Assembly (NCBI GenBank): GCA_016649625.1
Contig: JAENXI010000064.1
Span: 1 to 5,944, forward strand
Source: Candidatus Bathyarchaeota archaeon
Lineage (GTDB): Archaea; Thermoproteota; Bathyarchaeia; Bathyarchaeales; Bathycorpusculaceae
Reading direction: 5' to 3'
Length of the DNA stretch: 5,944 nt
Numbering within the stretch: the first letter of the stretch is position 1; every line of letters starts with the position of its first letter. This document shows, in pieces, positions 4,401 through 5,944 of the stretch. A program made the translations under genes and the position numbers. The notes under the pieces are model-generated. The model was not told the DNA's origin. It made no database searches and saw only the letters and a program-made list of their open reading frames with translations.

Positions 4401-5944
4401 CTAATATGATTGCTGCTTTGACGTTTTGGGTAGTCTCTTTTTGCAGATTATTGCCAGCAAAGTTGTTATGGTGAACAGTGGCAGAATTGTCCATGATGGA
4501 AACTCTGGGATCAAGTCAACGTCCATGACTGGATTGTTGTCTATGTTGTTGGGGTTGATGTGGAAGGGCGTGTCGCCTATTCCTGTGCCGTCGATTTCTG
4601 TGGCGTTCTGGTATCTTGTAAGATACTCGCTCCAGTAGTTTCCTCTTTCGCCGTCATCCCACACATTAGGATTTCCGTCTTCCCAAACTCCGGATGCGTT
4701 CACTCCGGGAATAGACACTTGAAGCCCCGTCTTCCATCTTCTGTTGTCTATGAAGCTGTTATGGTAGATGATGTTGCCGTGCTGACCTCCTTCAAGTTGA
4801 ATGCCCCAATCATCGTTTCTTATTATCATGTTTCCGGCAATCAGGTTTTCAGAAGAATCCTGGACAAAGATGCCTATTTTGTTGTATTCTATGTGATTTT
4901 CAGAAACTGTGTTTTTGTTTGAGTTTTCCATTAGAGCAATGCCGTGCTGGTTGTTGCTTTTTATCGTGTTGCCGATGACGGCTATATTTTTTGCTTCAGA
5001 AAGGTGAACACCGCTAACACTACAGCTTGTCATATTGTTTCTAACTATGAAATTATCTAAAGAATAACTAACTGACACGCCATACTTGCTGCTTCTCACA
5101 ACGTTTTCAGAAACTGTGTTGCCGTTTGAAGAATATGTTAGGTGAATGCCCTGCCCATCTGTTACTGTGTTGTTGGTTATGTTCGAGTTTGTTGTCCACG
5201 CAAGCAGTATACTCTGCCCGTCCGTGAAGTTCAAATTTTCAATGCTCATGCTTGTGCAGTTCACTAGCACTACGCAACCAGCGTCAGATGGAACCGTGCC
5301 GCCTCTTTTATCAATCCAATAATATATCGGCTTACCATTCACAGTGTTCGATAAGTCCACCTGATTGACAAAATTTGAGAGCGCACTGTCTGGGCTGGAA
5401 ACAAAAAATTGGTCTTCGTTGTCGATCATGCGGTTGTTTCTTAAAATGTTGCGTGAAGACCCGTAGAGGTGGATGCCCTGATCATTATTTGTTAATGTAT
5501 TGTTGGAGATTATGTTATCGTTTGAAGAATAATAGATGAGGATGCCGTTTCCGTCTGTGACCGTATTTCCGGAGATGATGTTGCCTGAGGAGCCAGTCAG
5601 GTATATCATCCGATTCGCGTATTTTATGGTGTTTTCAGTGATTGTGTTAGAAGAGGAGTTTTCAAGCTGAACCGTTCCAGCGTTATGTGCTATTGTATTG
5701 TGAGATGAAGAAACCAGACGAATGGGCACGTTGGTGTTTCTTATGTTCGAGTTGTTGGTGTAAACCAGTAGTATCTCCTTGTAAATCTTACCAACGTCAC
5801 CGTCTTGAACAGTTATTCCCGTGCAGTTCACTAAGATAACGTGTTCTACATTGGATGGAACCGTCCCATATGACCGGTTAACCCAATAACAGATAGGCTT
5901 CTCATCTATCATGTTTGAAGCGTTAACATCATTAAAGTAGACTG
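4401..5944 (-). CDS. NosD-like parallel beta-helix surface protein, 5'-truncated
   Basis: The frame stays open to the window edge. Upstream of the ATG at 5912 it reads VYFNDVNASN and matches the internal duplicate, so 5912 is not the real start. Most of the protein consists of short repeats of the N-x-I-x-x-N-x-I/V type (such as NTVSENHIEYNKIGIFV), the hallmark of right-handed beta-helix NosD/CASH-domain proteins. It contains two long copies of a KPIxYW...GTVPS...VLVNCT module, 189 codons apart. The C-terminal part has GNYWSEY and DGTGIGDTPF (residues 424-450 counted from 5912), then PEFPSW, a membrane helix and CKKRL. That tail is typical of archaeal anchored exported proteins, so the beta-helix should lie outside the cell; the signal peptide would be off the window. 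NosD itself serves copper insertion into N2O reductase, but archaeal surface homologues like this usually have no known copper link; sugar or cell-surface binding is more likely. 514 residues are visible. Confidence 0.9.
   Translation of the reverse strand, partial: VYFNDVNASNMIDEKPICYWVNRSYGTVPSNVEHVILVNCTGITVQDGDVGKIYKEILLVYTNNSNIRNTNVPIRLVSSSHNTIAHNAGTVQLENSSSNTITENTIKYANRMIYLTGSSGNIISGNTVTDGNGILIYYSSNDNIISNNTLTNNDQGIHLYGSSRNILRNNRMIDNEDQFFVSSPDSALSNFVNQVDLSNTVNGKPIYYWIDKRGGTVPSDAGCVVLVNCTSMSIENLNFTDGQSILLAWTTNSNITNNTVTDGQGIHLTYSSNGNTVSENVVRSSKYGVSVSYSLDNFIVRNNMTSCSVSGVHLSEAKNIAVIGNTIKSNNQHGIALMENSNKNTVSENHIEYNKIGIFVQDSSENLIAGNMIIRNDDWGIQLEGGQHGNIIYHNSFIDNRRWKTGLQVSIPGVNASGVWEDGNPNVWDDGERGNYWSEYLTRYQNATEIDGTGIGDTPFHINPNNIDNNPVMDVDLIPEFPSWTILPLFTITTLLAIICKKRLPKTSKQQSY
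4443..4508 (-). other. PEFPSW-type C-terminal anchor of the NosD-like protein
   Basis: These codons give PEFPSW, about 16 hydrophobic residues (ILPLF...LLAIIC) and lead into KKRL. A short motif, a helix and a basic tail is the layout of sorting signals such as PEF-CTERM processed by archaeosortases. Whether this one is cleaved or simply a stop-transfer anchor cannot be seen here. Confidence 0.65.
5200..5377 (-). repeat. NosD-like intragenic duplicate, copy 2
   Basis: Encodes NQVDLS...GKPIYYW...GTVPSDAG...VLVNCT...NSNITNN. It matches copy 1 at an exact offset of 567 bases (189 codons) with no indel between the two best anchors: GTGCAGTTCACTA at 5254-5266 and GATGGAACCGT at 5287-5297, both identical in copy 1. 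The bases between the anchors have diverged, so the duplication is old or under protein-level selection. Confidence 0.75.
5767..5944 (-). repeat. NosD-like intragenic duplicate, copy 1 (runs off the window)
   Basis: Encodes FNDVNASN...EKPICYW...GTVPSNVE...VLVNCT and continues past the edge. Anchors GTGCAGTTCACTA (5821-5833) and GATGGAACCGT (5854-5864) are identical to copy 2. More copies may lie upstream outside the window. Confidence 0.75.

Noticed and set aside
4222..4494. 90-codon minus-strand frame overlapping the end of the NosD-like gene
   Set aside because: Its first 94 bases overlap the NosD-like coding end in another frame, and the rest spans the terminator and inverted repeats. The product has no recognisable motif and no ribosome site was seen. 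It could be a decayed remnant but is not supported as a gene.
4426..4922. Plus-strand frames of 70 and 120 codons inside the NosD-like gene
   Set aside because: They are mirror frames of the repetitive beta-helix coding sequence, which is strongly supported on the minus strand.
4401..5944. Beta-helix gene as a true nosD for nitrous oxide reductase maturation
   Set aside because: No nosZ, nosF, nosY or copper-related genes are nearby, and the surface-anchor tail and repeat style fit general archaeal exported beta-helix proteins.

Overview
The window reads as archaeal DNA. The best guess is an uncultured anaerobic lineage of the Bathyarchaeia type (Thermoproteota), but this is inference from protein style, not a database match. 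Three things point this way: a heterodisulfide reductase HdrA fused to an MvhD domain, a secreted NosD-like beta-helix protein ending in a PEFPSW + membrane helix + Lys/Arg tail, and upstream regions with TATA-like boxes, one Shine-Dalgarno-led gene and one apparently leaderless gene. No tRNA, rRNA, CRISPR array, transposase or integrase was found.

Layout. Positions 1-1554 (+) hold the C-terminal 517 codons of an HdrA-MvhD fusion; its start lies off the left edge. Positions 1555-1712 hold hairpins and T-runs, probably terminators and/or leader elements. Positions 1713-1832 (+) encode a 39-residue microprotein with a strongly helical, patterned sequence. A T8 run at 1866-1873 separates it from a converging gene at 1894-2859 (-), a 321-residue protein resembling the terpene-cyclase/prenyltransferase alpha/alpha-toroid class, function unknown. 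Behind it, at 3132-3704 (-), is a ferritin-like four-helix protein with an incomplete-looking diiron site. Positions 3705-4400 are AT-rich and carry no convincing gene; they contain a promoter next to the ferritin-like gene, several hairpins, and a dense cluster of interleaved inverted repeats at 4321-4397. Positions 4401-5944 (-) hold the C-terminal part of a large NosD-type parallel beta-helix surface protein, whose start is off the right edge.

How the genes relate. The HdrA-MvhD protein belongs to cytoplasmic electron-bifurcating/confurcating redox chemistry (ferredoxin, disulfide or other acceptors, a hydrogenase or F420/formate-type donor). The NosD-like protein belongs to the cell surface. 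The middle genes sit singly with their own signals, so there is no evidence of one operon or a single coordinated system. Most worth following up are the conserved-looking microprotein after hdrA, the altered cysteine spacing in one HdrA ferredoxin motif, and the interleaved inverted repeats just after the beta-helix gene.
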